This document shows, in pieces, positions 46,802 to 59,567 of a stretch of DNA of 64,000 nt. How positions within the stretch are numbered: position 1 is the stretch's first letter; every line of letters begins with the position of its first letter. The notes below the pieces were generated by a model. That model saw nothing but the letters and a program-made list of their open reading frames with translations, did no database searches and had not been told where the DNA came from. Source of the stretch: Ectocarpus siliculosus (Eukaryota > Sar > Phaeophyceae > Ectocarpales > Ectocarpaceae); the NCBI GenBank assembly GCA_000310025.1, contig FN649757.1:507005-571004 (forward strand). Reading direction: 5' to 3'. Position numbers and translations under genes: made by a program.

Positions 46802-48160
46802 TACCCAAATACCCGGTACATACGCGTACCACATTGAAAATACGTTTGAAAACTGAGGGAGATTGCATGCCCTACGACTAAAAGGGTGCCACACACAAAA
46901 CGCCCGACCAGTACCTAATAACACACATACATCCTCTACACCTCCCCAACATAACATATATGAGACACACAAGACAGCTACCAAACTGTCTTGTTGAGCC
47001 TGTTACCCGCAGGGGAGATGTCCCTATATGCTGTCTGGGAAATCGTAGACATACAGGTACTTTCTGACGATATGAATCCATTGCTAAATCTGTCTCAGAC
47101 TCTTTTCTATGATAGAGATGGTTTCGTTGTGTCATATTGTCATATTAAGAAAAATAAAAAAATAAAAAATTACATCTTGGCATTTTGACCCAAGATTTGC
47201 TCACAATATATCTCCACCAAGATTTGCAGTATCGCGATTTATGGGGAGAGTATGTTAAATGTTGAAAAAGCGGCGAGTTGTTCCTCTCTTCTGCTTGAAG
47301 TTGATAAAGGCACAACGGCCACTTGGTCCACAGAAAATGCCAAGGTGGGCGAAAAGTGACCACGACGCAGTAAAAGGAGCGTCCCCCCGCCAGCTGTATT
47401 GCTCCAACACTATGGGTGGATACTAGCGATGGGCGCCTACCTGGGGTGCAAAATAGAAGCCGTTGCCCACGAGCTCATATCAAGCGGAGAAATAAAATTG
47501 TTCCATTGCTGTCCAACTGACAAGAAAGTGCACGTATCTCACTATATAGCAGGCGTACCGAGGTCAAGCCTCCGGCGCTGTCATCTGCACTCACGGATCT
47601 GGCTCGGGTGCAAAGGGATTAGGTGTGGGGTGATTCGATGAAGAGCTAGAAGCGTCGCACACGACAGAGCTGTGTTGGCAAAACGTTTCTCCTCCTCTAC
47701 TTTTCTACTTCAAAATAAAGTACTCTTTGAACGGCCCCTCGACAGACTGGTGATGACGCACGTGGAACGAGCCAGGGCAAATACGCATTTTTTTCGCGCG
47801 CCTTGGTCGTTTTCGTTCGCTGTCGGCGCCCGTGGCGCCGACACAGTGACGCCAGGGTGCGCTTGAGACCCTTGCGAGTGTGCCACGTGCAGATTTCATG
47901 GCGTTATGGACGATTAGGTTGACTGACCTTCGGTGATCGCGCCGCACCCAGGCAAGATTTGTTTCGCCGCCTCAAGATTTGTCGGAAGGCTCGTTTCGAC
48001 AGATCTTGGGTCAAGATTTGTTCGAAAGGGCAGATTCCGGGCCTCGAGAAATCTTGGCCAAGATATATCGGAAGATTTCGCTCCCATAAATCGTGAAACT
48101 GGCAGATTTTGGCCAAGATCAAGATTTATCGACAAGATTTTGTTCCCATAAATCAGGGTC
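46802..48160. other. Repeat-rich DNA without a supported gene
   Basis: Contains repeat R1 copy 2 (47215-47645) and, on both sides of it, clusters of the word CAAGATTTG: 47175-47250 and, more densely, 47955-48150. A CCCATAAATCG..ACTG..CA.AT.TTGG block occurs in inverted orientation in the two clusters, suggesting the ends of a larger element that contains R1. Confidence 0.4.
47215..47645. repeat. Repeat R1, copy 2
   Basis: Aligns with 26540-27000 in the same orientation. Flanked by CAAGATTT-rich clusters. Confidence 0.5.
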
Positions 48161-48979
48161 TATGACGGTCTAACTTTTATGGTCTAACTTTTACCGCGGT
48201 ACACAATCCCGTGTGGCTTGCCAAGAAAAAAAACGAGGCGTTTCGACTCCAACTACAGCAGTGAAGACTTTGCACATGGAATCAGAGCAACTCTGAGCAC
48301 CTTGGCACCTTGGCGCCTTGGCATGCGTTACAGCGACCGGGTACCTACCCCGCGCACAATAGGGGCACTAAGGCGGAATAGATTTTCTCAGATACAGGAC
48401 AGCTCTCTGCTGAAAAGGGGGCTCGCAACTGTTCATGTACGACAGCAGTGCACTGTGTATACAAGTAACAGTTAGATGCCGAAGGGGGACGGGGCCAACA
48501 ATGCAGCAGCACCACCACCAAGCGGTCACCGTGACAGCAGCAGCAGTGCTGAGCACAGGGATAGTCACATCGATCGTTGTTCATGGCTTCCCTCCCAAGA
48601 CTCGGCAGAGGCTATTTGCGAGCCGCGGCCTGGATTACGAGGGGGCATGCACTGCGTACTGCGGACACCCACACCCACACGCGGGCGGAGATTTGGGTAT
48701 GTTGGATGTACTCACAGCGTTGACAGATTATTGCAACCGTGATGGAGTGGGGAATTTTGGGGGTTCTGCAGTTGCGATAGATAAGGGGAAATAGTGTGGT
48801 ACCATCTTTGCCACATATTGTTTTCGGTTTTTTTTCTTAGTATGACACAACGAAGCCATCTCTATCATAGAAAAGAGTCTGAGACAGATTAGCAATGCAT
48901 TCATTGTTGTTTTCTGGGTATGCGTGTCTACAACGGTGTTGGCCACGTGCCCATGGATAGTTCATCTTCTTTTTTCCCG

Positions 48980-49150
48980 GCTATCACGCCCTGGGCTATC
49001 ACGCCCGTGTCTATACTACATATCCACCAGCTAACACGCTGCCAGGCTGTCACGCCTCCAGGCTATCACGCCATTACCAAGCTATCACACACCCAGCGTC
49101 AACAGATCAGAGCTATCACGCTCCGGAACATCACAGATGCGGGTTACCAC
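48980..49150. repeat. GCTATCACGCC minisatellite-like cluster
   Basis: At least seven copies of GGCTATCACGCC or one-to-two-base variants within 170 bp, at irregular 14-36 bp spacing. Confidence 0.75.
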
Positions 49151-49289
49151 ACCCGTGGGCAGTTTTCTGTATTTTATCGTTGCCGGCAAACTCGCCGCAC
49201 GGTTCTTTTCTTTTTGCCGTCTACAACTGCGCCGGGCGCACCAAGCTATCCGACAGGAGGGTAGATGCACCAAATCCTCCATCATGAAC

Positions 49290-49950
49290 GCTGCTGACAA
49301 GCTCCAACCTCCAACCCCCCATTATCACATCGGCGTCCACTCATATCGAACGGGCTGACACCAATGTTATTGTAGGTTCGCGGACGCACACATCTCGGAA
49401 GCTTGTTGCAGCCGAGGTACTTGTGGCGAGCTAGTATAGGTAGAGGTACTACCATAACATAACCGTCAACGTTGACAGATAGCTCTAACATCCAACCTCC
49501 AGCTCTCTCCAAGCATCAGCGTACACGCACATCTAACGGGCAACACAACATCAAAATTACACATTGTAAGTTCGCGCACGCACACATCTCAGAAGCTCGT
49601 TTCAGTCGAGATGTATCTACAGGGCGAACCTCTATGAAAGTAGAGGCGCCAAATCTTCAACCAATCAATAACGCTGTCACGCGCTCGACCTCAACCTCCA
49701 ACTCTCCATAATCAAGCATCGGGATGAACGCTTATCGAACAAGTGGACATCAGCACTATTCTTGCAAGTTCGCACACGCACACATCTCTGAAGGTTGCTC
49801 CGAAGCCGAGGACAATTTTTGTTTTCGGTGGAAGCACCAAATCTCCAATCACAAACACGGGCACAGCTTCAAACTTCCAATCTCCAAATCTCGCCGAGCA
49901 TCGGCGTTCACGCACATCGAATGCACTTGTATGCCGATCAGGGGGTTATC
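49290..49950. repeat. Satellite-like tandem array, period 194-198 bp
   Basis: About 3.3 units. The anchor GTTCGC.CACGCACACATCTC starts at 49376, 49570 and 49768. Each unit also has a CCAACCTCCAACTCTCC-like part and a CATCGGCGT-like part. Divergence is appreciable, so it is not a fresh duplication. It directly precedes the 3' end of gene D. Confidence 0.75.
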
Positions 49951-50154
49951 GTCGAGTACAAATATTTTTAGCCGTCGGGTTTGCATATGCTGGGATCACC
50001 ACTATTTACGTCTCCCACTTGTATGATTTGCTTGAAAACATCACGCCCTTGATTTGTAGGAACGAGACGCACGAGACGCTGTTGATCACGGTTGATGGTT
50101 GGCGATAGATACCCAGGCAGGTCGACAGGGCGTCACTAACCGGTCTTCTCCATA

Positions 50155-53100
50155 TCAGGGCGATTCTAGTATGGCGTGTGCTACGTCCATCCAGTCTTCC
50201 GCAGCAATGAACTCGTCCTGTGCACCTGCATCTGCCGGATGGGCATGACAAGGCGTTGAAACCAACACGTGTGCATCTTGAGCCGCCGTGTGTGCGACAA
50301 CTTCCTCGTGCTGTTGGCGTGCATCGTTGCGCGTGCGGTCATCACAACCGCCGACTGGCTCAGCTCCAGACGTACCCGCGCCGCCTTCCGAGGACACCAT
50401 AGACGAGAAGTCCAAGTTCCGTCCAGAGCAAAGTCTTTCCGTTGTCCTGACCAATGAAATGGTGCGTGTGGGGACGTACGTGTCACCAGGTGAAAGGTAA
50501 AACGTACAGAGTTGCCCCTTCTTGAAGGATGCTACTGCAATTGCCATCGGTGGGTAAGTCCTGATGCAACACAGGCGAGCAGTTGACTATGCGTAGAACG
50601 CTTTCACGGCTATCTCAAAAATACTTCATAATGCACTCATGACAGGTGGGAAGAAAGCTTCGGGCACCCATGCGGCTTAAGAAACCAATCCACTGATGAA
50701 CTTTCCTCAACAGGAGTAGGGATGAAGCACGCACACCACAGTCCCAAGCTGAACAAACCTGCACAGGCCGTTGTCACAAATCCCAGATAAGCCGTCCCAC
50801 TCCTCAAACGGCGGAATGGCCAACGAGCCTGCGGGCCGCGTGCTATTGCAAGCGTTCCGGAGCTTGCCGTACAGCCCATAAGCACTGGGGTGATCCATGC
50901 TTGCTACCATCGATAGCGATAGGTGCGCTATGTGTTCTCTTCACCACAACGAAAAATCGAACAAGCGATCATATCAAGCATCGGGCAAACGAGAGAGGTC
51001 AGAAAGCCCATAGAACCCCTGGGGGCGACCAAGACAGAAAAAACTTGTTCGTCCGTCAGCGAAATGACCCTCAGCCGAGAACACAAGGCGAACGAGTGAA
51101 GAGAAAAGGTTCACATCGGTTTCGACATTTCTCGCTGGTCTCTATCCTGCCCAACGCTGCCCAGAAAAACACACGCATACCTACCATACTGAACGTGGTG
51201 CCATAGAAGCTGCTGGAAGGGTACCCAGTTGCGGCGCCATTTTGAGCAATACCAGCTAACGATTTGGGGAACATGTTTCTTGCTTCTTCTGCAGAGTAGC
51301 CCAACAGCAACATGTACAATCAAGTACTTGGGAATACCAGTATGTGTAGGATTCTTGGCATCTATTCCAATGTTCATTTTCTGAAACTTGTGTTTTGGGG
51401 TTCCGTAGCCCAGGCTCGTAATGGGAGCGTGTTCCGCATGTCACTCACCCCATGAAGAAGCGGGTAAGTCCAGGGTATCGGTCGCAGATCTCGACGCAGC
51501 GTCGTAGCTTCTCCAGCGCTGCATTGGAATCCCCCTGTACGGCCTTAGCAAATACTAGGGCCCTGTGTGATGCGACACGGTTCATTTCAGACAAAGAAGG
51601 AGCTCCAATTTTCACTTGGACATGCTTCAATAGCGTGAGCTGGTTATATCCTCAGTTTTCCTCTCTATTCTTTTCGTACACGCAAGCCGAAATACCAGTT
51701 TGAACCCGAACACACCATAGCGCCCAATGGAGTTGCAGGAGTCCGTTGTTGCAGAACGATATTGTCATTGTCGACATGCTGACAGGCAAACGAATACCGT
51801 CTCACCCGTTGATGATCAGGCTGCCAATACCCGCGCGAACGTTGGGTCTTCCATCCCCAGTTGAATTCCGTCATTCAATACCCGTCGTGACGGCAAGCAG
51901 CGAATGAACAAGCCGTTGCGAGAGGCGAGGGCAGATAGTAAGAGGAGGTTACACGCTGTTGCGGGTGGGTCAGATAGAGGCCGACGCCAGCGGTGTCGCA
52001 CAACGACAAATTACGTCCTAGCTGCGAGCTACAGATGGTATGTTAATTAGCTAAACGTCGTCATGTCGAGCTAGCCTAGACGCAATCTTCACCTCTCCGC
52101 CGCGTCTTCACAGGCTCCAAAGTCAGGCATAATTCCCATCATTGTTGATTGCATCACGCTGGCGCAATCAGAGGCAGCGGAGCGGGAACGAGCGCTGCCG
52201 AAACCACCGCCGACGCCTCGTATGTTCGACGCATCGTCGTCGCTGGGTTCACCGTCATCCCCGCCTGCCCACGCTACCCCTGCCCCTTGCTTGCGCAGGG
52301 CTCGGTTCATGGTTACTACGGAGGATTGCAGGACAAACTGAGATACTTGCGCTTCGGTTGCAATTTGGGATATCTGTATTGGGCGAGTAGCAGAAAAGAC
52401 ACAAACGCACACGGAATGCACCGGGGGGGCGCGGGGGGGGGTACTCATTGTCGTGCATGTCGCAGTCGTTACACCATTTACCTCGCATCCCTACAAAGCC
52501 GGGACGGAGCACATTGGGTTCTCACCGGACCAGGCTCTCACATCACCAAGCGAGAAGCACCGTGAGGTATTCGGCGAGTCGCATGAAGGGTGCACTGCAT
52601 CCTGCTCAGGGTGTTCGGCATCTCGTGCTTACTCCCTTGCGTACGAATGACAGCTGCGTATGACACAATTAATATTCTGGTGCTTTCACTTCCAGAGACA
52701 GTTGTAAACACTGTATAACTGCCTCGAGGATGCTTGACCATTTTAACACAACGTGGTGCGATCATCCCCCGTTGCGCGGAGTGAGGGTTCTCGACCCCGC
52801 ACAACATGATCTACTCGACCACCATTATGGTTACCGCCAAAAAAGAAAAAGAGACGCAAAAAGAAAAGCGTTGACCTGGTCGCCGAGCGCACGAAGTGAT
52901 CGGCTTGTTTTACAACTTCGTTGCCAAGCGAAGAAAACACATCCCCGACGGCAAACACCGGAAGAGGGGGGTGGGGTGGGGGTGGGGGGGTGTACTCATA
53001 GTCGTGCATGCCGTAGTCGTTAGACCATTGACCTCGCATCCCTACAAAGCCGGGACGGAGCACATTGGGTTCTCACCGGACCAGGCTCTCACATCACCAA

Positions 53101-56100
53101 GCGCGAAGCGCCGTGAGGTATTTGGCGAGTCGCATGAAGGGTGAGCTGCATCCTGCTAAGGGTGTTCGGCATCTTGTGCTTACTTCCTTGCGTGCGGATG
53201 ACAGCTACGTATGACGTAATTTATTTTCTGGTGCTTTCACTTCCAGAGACAGTTGTAAACACTGTGTAACTGCCTCGAGGATGCTTGACCATTTTAACAC
53301 AACATGGTGCGATCATCCCCCGTTGCGCGGAGTGAGGGTTCTCCACCCCGCACAACATGATCTACTCGACCACCATTATGGTTACCGCCAAAAAAAAAAA
53401 CCGGTGGGGGTGGGGGGGGGATTGTTGGTAGGAGGCGAAGTTGGTGACAACTCTTGCCTTTATACGTCAAGCACAGAAACGACCACCACCAGACGATAAC
53501 AGCCAACGGCGAGAAAATCGGTCCCAAAAGGGCGACGAGATTTCTCAGGAGTTGGCGTCCCTGATTGAGCCCTATCTATGTTGCGGTCGAATCAGCTGGA
53601 AACGATAACTCAATAGAAAGGCGCAACCTTGAACTCACTGTTGGAAATGAAATTTCTTGAGCGAGGAAGGACTCGATCTCTTCGGAGTTGGCTCGCCCAG
53701 TGAATAGCTTGGTCGCTTCTCCGTGCTCGACGATCTCGGCATAACCCTGACGAGAACAAGAAAAATGACGGCCAACAACAGCTGTTTCAGCGTCGCGTGC
53801 ACTATTCGAGTCCTTCACGATATGCAGCCGGCTGCAAGTGTTGGGAAGATCGCCTGGTCTGACGACCGACCAATCGTTAAGATTCTTTGCGAAGGCCACC
53901 CCCAAAAAAACAATATCGATACGGAAAACGTTGGGAATGCACGAGGGTTATCGGTATCGGTTGTTTTCGGTTAGTAATATTCTTGCTCCCATCTTTGAGA
54001 CTGCCACCGATCTTCGTTTTCGTCTGATCTTGTCGCCAACGGGCATTCACGGGAATCGCCAAAGTTAGTCTTCCTGCCATTTGTTTTGGCTGTTCTGTTG
54101 TCGTTTTCATCACTACCGTTGTTTTTTTGCATTTATTAGCGTTCCATCGACTTCAACAGCGCCCGCCCCTGTCCTCCTGCTAACAAACAGCCCGGGAATA
54201 GTGTAGAACAAAAGGCCAACACCCATGGGTTCTTTTCACAACGGGGCGATATTTTCTACGGTTTTTCGCCCTTCTGTCGTGCGAGTTCTGTGTTCGCGAG
54301 AACGACTTTGTGCGCTCCTTTGCGTTCTCGAAATATTCTACGGAAAACATCTCCGTTACGTATCCCCGGGTGGTCAGGATAGCCTCGAGAACTATCTAGC
54401 GGCGAAGGTGTGAGTTCAAATACCGACGAGGTGTGATTATTTTCGCATTTTCATACCTTCTACTGGAACCACTTCTTCGTAAATGTGCATGAGGGATGGA
54501 CGGCTGAAGTATCCTCGCGAAAAACGTTCAAGTCACACGCATACATCACGGGATATCTCTAATTGTTCGAAACTGTTCGTTGGCGAGGCAAGGCCATACA
54601 GAGGGTACAAACTACGGCAAGAATGTTATATATATTGATGGCCAACTCCCCGACACGCCTTCGCCACAAAATGATTCTTACCACTGGGAGCGAATCTCGT
54701 GACCCTCTCTCTGCGGAGTCGCGGATAAAGCTGTCCGAGAGTGCCAGATAGTCGCAAAACTTCTCCTGGGAGGTGTAGGCAGAGGAACGATTGACACATT
54801 AGTTCGGCTGGTAACGACTGATTCCCTCGCCATCCATTGCTGTCGCATGACTCACATGCCCCCCCGTCAGAGAAGTCAATGATGTACGATTTTCACCGTT
54901 CGGCCAAACGATTCCAACGGCTGGTCTGAAGAAGCAGTGCTCACCACATCTCCCGAGAAGGCGTAGAGGTACCCCAGTATCGTCCACGCCCTTAAAACAA
55001 AAAAAACAGGGGCGGGAAAAGATAGCAATGGTGACGTATTGTGAGCGACGTACAGTAGGTGTCTCGATATAGTGCCGGTTGAATAGTGCCAAAGTCCGGT
55101 AAATTTTCTTGACACAGACACGGGCCTGAATAGTGCCAAACCGGCACTATTGAGGGCTGTTCGCTATAGTGGCGGTTCAGGCACTATCGAACCCCTCAAT
55201 AGTGCCGGTTCACACCCCACACACAGCCTTTTTTCGCCTCAAGCCTTCCATGCCAACAGGATTCGGAGACGGTTTCCCTTCGAGCTACAAGTACGCTCGG
55301 TTTCTCTCGGTACGCGTTACGTCTTCAAATGTCGCCGTTTACTGATCGACGCAGGTTCCACCAATAGGCTGGGATTTCAGTAGTGAGGCGAGCGAAAAGG
55401 AAGATGGTGGTAGTGACAAAGGATATGGAAAGTATAGCGAAGGATAGCAGTGATGATGCAGGAGGAAAATATGGCGTTGAGGGGAACAACAAGAGTTTCG
55501 AGCGAGATGATCTTCCTCACAACAAACGCCGCAGGGGCGGAGCATCTAGAGATGAAAGCCCGAAAAATAGTGGAATAATAGTGAAGAGTGTAGTAGTGGT
55601 GGTAAATAAAATTCTTCTAAGGAAGGATGAAAACACTCCGAACCGAATGCGTGTTCAAGTAGTAAGCCTTGGCAGTCGCGTAGTTCTCCTCTCTCTGTTG
55701 CTACCATTTCTTCTGTCTTTTATCCAGAGAATAGCTCGGCCTCCTCCATGACACCGTCTCACGGCCTTGAGAAACAAATATTTTCTGTTTTTGATCGCAC
55801 TGAGACTGGCGTCTTTCGGTTGGCCAGTCTTTTTTCTTGCTGCTGAAGGCTTGGTCTTGTCTCCAGCTTTTTATCGAAGGAACAGGGGAGTTCGTTATCT
55901 TCTTCGCCCCCTTTTTAGGTTGCATCTGCTTTTGTGTGCTCATGTAAGGAGCACTACATCCATCCATGATTTACCTCCAAATGTACATCGGGTGCGTTCA
56001 TGAGCGTCTTTCTTTGGCTGTCGAGGGGTGCCTTTGAGGTTGCCTGAATAGTGCTACGGCCTTCTTGCAATACAACACATAATAATTTGATAGCGAGGTA

Positions 56101-58549
56101 AACTTTTATCGGGCAGCACGGTCTACGGCTAAAAGGCAGCAGCAACGTTTCACCAGCGAGTGCTTGCGCTGAGGTGGGAAGAGAACAACTGCTGTGCAAC
56201 AAATCGATTTGGTCAATCACGTTAATATTAATGTGACCAATGCCGTGTTTTCGACAGTCCCAGAATCTCACGAAGCTAAATAATGAAGCCCGCCCACGTC
56301 GCCCACCTCACGATTGATCCAAATACCGTTCCGTTGGTACTCTGTCATCCCCGCAAAGCGCAAGGGCTGCACTCTGAAGTCGAAAAGTCCTGAATAGTGC
56401 CAAGCCGGCACTATAGAGGGATTTTCAGGCCCTGAATAGTGCCGATTGAATAGTGTCAGTGCCCGGTATAGTGCCGGTCAAATCGCCTGGACACATACCG
56501 GCATATATCGGGACACCTACTGTAGTCCGTACTCGACCTAACGAGGCTGGCGAGAGGGCAACGCGCTACTTCCTGCAACTTGGTCACAACCCAGGCGCGG
56601 ACGGTCGTGCACCCTTGGGCCAGTACGAACCTATCCAAATGATGCACCTGCTCGCGGGATATCAGCTCCGGATGCCATTCAACTCACTTTGCAACCTCCA
56701 TGTTGGTCGGGCCTGTGAAACTTGCTAATGCCGCCTTCGCTCGTCGGAAGTAGTGCGCTACCTGTGTTCATGCGTTGAGGGCAAGCGTTGAGTCGAAAAC
56801 ATCGAAAACATAATATCCGTGCATGACGTGTCCCGGACGTTCATCCGTGGCAAAGATAAGTACCAGGTATAGACAAACCTGCAAGTGTTTACAATTCTAT
56901 CTGATACTGACAACGTTTTTCAAGACCCCTCCACGGAATTTTCCGGGATTGTGCATGCGCAGGGTAATGCAAGACGAGGAAACACATAGACCTAGCGCGC
57001 TGTATGGCACGTAGCTTTGAAACAAACAATAAAAAAGACAACAACCACCAGGGAGAGGGCAGTGTGGGTGCTTGGGGAACGAAATAAACTTTCGATGTGA
57101 CCCTTACAGTGACATATACCACGAACAAAGCCCGCGTGGATGCATCGTAGGCTGGTGTCCAGCGAAGCACGACAGGGTTATTTTTTCGGGGGAAGGAGCG
57201 CGAACTACCATCAGGGCAATTCAGCTTCGCGTGGCCAAAAAAATAACTAGACAGTTGTGCCAAATACTGTTGTCCGCGACGAGCATTTCGTTTCGAGTTT
57301 TGTCTCCGCGAACGATTGGTTGTCGGAGTGTTCGAACCCTCGACTCTTCCCTCCTTCGTGGCGAAGTGGGGCCAATTGACGCAGTGTTGGACATGGGCAT
57401 GGCCGCACTATTGTAGCTGTGGCGAAACCAACACTGTGATGCAGCTGTTCGGATGACCGTTGGGCCTTCAGAATGAGCAAGAAAAAAGGCTTCATTCCCA
57501 GTTCTTCTTACACTGCAGAATGCGCTGGAATCCGAACTGCGGGTCGTGCCTACACAATCACCCCCAGCGATTCAGATTCATTTGACATAATTGTCAGCAC
57601 GCCGTCACTTACCGACTCGATAGGATGGCCCTCCGCGAGTGCCCCGATAGCAACGGCACACCAAAACGTGCAAGTTGAAGGGTCTGCGGGAAGGTCATCT
57701 CGTTTCCAGGTATTGCCGACATTGTCTTCCGATACGATCGTGACAAACTTGTTTTCGACGTCGCAGTCTCTCGTGGCGATTGACTGCTGCCGGGTAGGCG
57801 ACATCATGAGTGTCACCATCACTTCGCGCACATCCCTGCCGTAAAGCACGATGACCGTGTTGCCATGACGGAGGCGACACGAACCGGGGGACGCGGCGAG
57901 AAATGAGTGCATGAACCACCGCAGCACATTCACATTCCACCGCAGGGCGGTAGACAGGGGGTTGCACCCCATGTTATCGTACGGGGGAGACATCCTCACC
58001 GATACTGAGCCTTGTGCAATCGCTCGGAAATCCCCGACTTTCTGTATGGGGCGGGTCAGTGGCATCGACAACGATGGAGGGCGGTGCCCTCTGGGGCGAT
58101 TACAAGAGAAGTGATGGGCAAACGGATATCACGTCCTGCGGAACATTGAGCACACCTGTTCTCTTGCTCAACGTTCACTCCTCAGCGCGTGTACTCCGCT
58201 ACATCCCGCGGCTGGTCCCGAAACAACTGCCCCAGGAGTTTTCTCCATTGGCAGGCCATCCGATCGGTCGTTGTGTCGTTTGTACAATATTCATAGACTA
58301 CAACCATTGTCCCAGGCGCATAACCGGATCAAACCCTAAATGCCGTTCGCATCCAAACACCACAACTGATTGCATGAAGTTCGGCACACGGCAGAGAAGT
58401 GGACGTTCCTCAATATATGGATGAAGGAGCCGGTCGAATACCTTCGGGTTGCGAGCGGAAGAAAACCAACCGAGTCGAAGAAGTTGCTCAGAAACACGTT
58501 CTCCTGCATGCCCACCAAGCCGGTCGCCGGAGAAGCGCTGAACCTGTAC
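50155..58549 (-). CDS. Gene D: divergent paralogue lacking the zinc-cluster exons
   Basis: Exons in coding order: 58549-58442, 57835-57613, 56761-56688, 54990-54945, 54765-54682, 53746-53639, (exon 9 uncertain, near 53550-53480), 52373-52093, 51847-51806, 51562-51449, 50899-50759, 50446-50155. Lengths differ from A-C only by multiples of three (223 vs 217, 281 vs 263, 141 vs 180), and phases match, so the frame appears kept. It encodes PATGLVGMQENVFLSNFF, TFWCAVAIGALAEGHP, ILGYLYAFSGD, EKFCDYLALSDSF, EICDRYPGL, FEEWDGLSGICD and a tail ending DWMDVAHAILESP. No Cys1-Cys6 exons are found upstream; a LINE fragment begins about 140 bp past exon 3. Either a 5'-truncated copy or a protein made without a DNA-binding domain. 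Introns carry a TIR element and SINEs. Confidence 0.7.
52430..52967 (-). mobile_element. SINE-like repeat, family 1, copy 1 (in gene D)
   Basis: On the - strand the unit starts near GGTGTTTGCC, has a T-rich middle, then GGCGGTAACCATAATGGTGGTCGAGTAG and GGGGTCGAGAACCC (box A-like and box B-like), and ends GTCAATGGT.AACGACTACGGCATGCACGACTATGAGTAC followed by a C run. The last 60-80 bp match the 3' end of the LINE at 20355. About 535 bp. Confidence 0.65.
52975..53402 (-). mobile_element. SINE-like repeat, family 1, copy 2 (5'-truncated, in gene D)
   Basis: Tandem to copy 1 in the same orientation. It begins at the T run before GGCGGTAACC, so it lacks the first 120 bp or so, and ends in the C-rich run. 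The two copies are about 95 percent alike by eye. Confidence 0.65.
55053..56522. mobile_element. TIR element in intron 5 of gene D (TATAGTGCCGG repeats)
   Basis: 1470 bp. Ends CAGTAGGTGTCTCGATATAG and the mirrored right end, with TA on both sides (55051-55052 and 56523-56524). Subterminal GAATAGTGCC/GGCACTAT motifs repeat several times at each end. Interior frames (for example 55383-55751, + strand, Lys/Asp-rich start) are not recognisable as a transposase. Confidence 0.8.
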
Positions 58550-58689
58550 CTGGTTCCAAGAGACAACGACAGGATGATTCGTTCTCCGTTAGGAGGCTCT
58601 CCTTGGGCCGGAGCAGAAGGGCATGGGATGAAGCTTCTCCGTTATGTACGTGGTCAGCACTCTGACTCCCAGCAATGGCAAGAGGCCAA

Positions 58690-59561
58690 CACCCTTGAGA
58701 AACTACCAAGAATCTTCGCCCAATCGGCATGGAAAGCTGTCTGCCAACACAGCAGTGGCCTCACCCGGGAGATCAACTAAACACAGGAGCAGAGCAGCAT
58801 GGGCGTGCGTCGGGAAATATGGTCGGCAGCTCTACGACAGACCGAAAGCACCGTTTCGACTTAACACCCGCCTGCTCCTGGCGGGGAAGATGGAGGCGCT
58901 GTTTGCTGTACGGTTGCATGACATGGGCCTCACGTCAAGAACACTACCGGGTGTTGTTGCGGTCGATACACCACCGGTTTTACTGGGAGTTATTGGGTAC
59001 CAGCGTAAGAAGGGCACCAACCGGCAACTCTCCTACGCCCAGACTCTGAAGAGGGTCGGGTGCCAGAGCGTGGAAGACATAGTTCGACAACCGCGCCTAC
59101 TGTTTGCGGAAGCATTGGCAAGGCAGCCGGACGGGCGACCTGAACTGGTGGGGGGGGAGAACCCAGGCAAGAGATGCGCGGAGCAGAGCTGGCTGACGTG
59201 CCCGAAGGACGATTTCAAGGCGTTCAGGGCTAAACACGGACTCACTGACGAAGAGCCATGTGTGTTAGGAGCCCCAAAATTTGTTTAGACGGAAGCAGCG
59301 AATGTGGAGCGGGGTGTACCATGCCATGCGGGGGTACGGCATGGAGCTGAGAGGTTTATGACCGCCTGCCACAAGGATGAAGAGGAGGATGGCCGACGAC
59401 GAGCGCTGAAACGAGGCAAGGAAACCAGCAACAGCACAGACACGGCAAACACAAGGGAGCGAGAGGGGGCCAGCAGACCGACGAGACGGCGAGGGGACAA
59501 AGTGAACGAGAAGAGGCAGGCCGGGCGACTCGATATAGGCCGAACTGAACTCCTTCGCTGA
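58690..59561 (+). mobile_element. LINE 3' fragment beside gene D
   Basis: Encodes the region after the reverse transcriptase of an RTE-like LINE: LLYGCMTWASRQEHYRVLL and IHHRFYWELLG in one frame, then VIGYQRKKGTNRQLSYAQTL and CQSVEDIVRQPRLLFAEALA in another, so a frameshift falls near 58985. After a stop at 59286-59288 the terminal GAERFMTACHKDEEE part follows. The typical QLSYAQ/RRLLFAGALARQPDGR signature supports the assignment. It is 5'-truncated and inactive, and a SINE-like repeat starts right after it. Confidence 0.7.
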
Positions 59562-59567
59562 TCCCCC

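Noticed and set aside
48960-49150. CRISPR-like array
   Set aside because: Repeats are 11-12 bp, degenerate and irregularly spaced, in a eukaryotic context; a minisatellite fits better.
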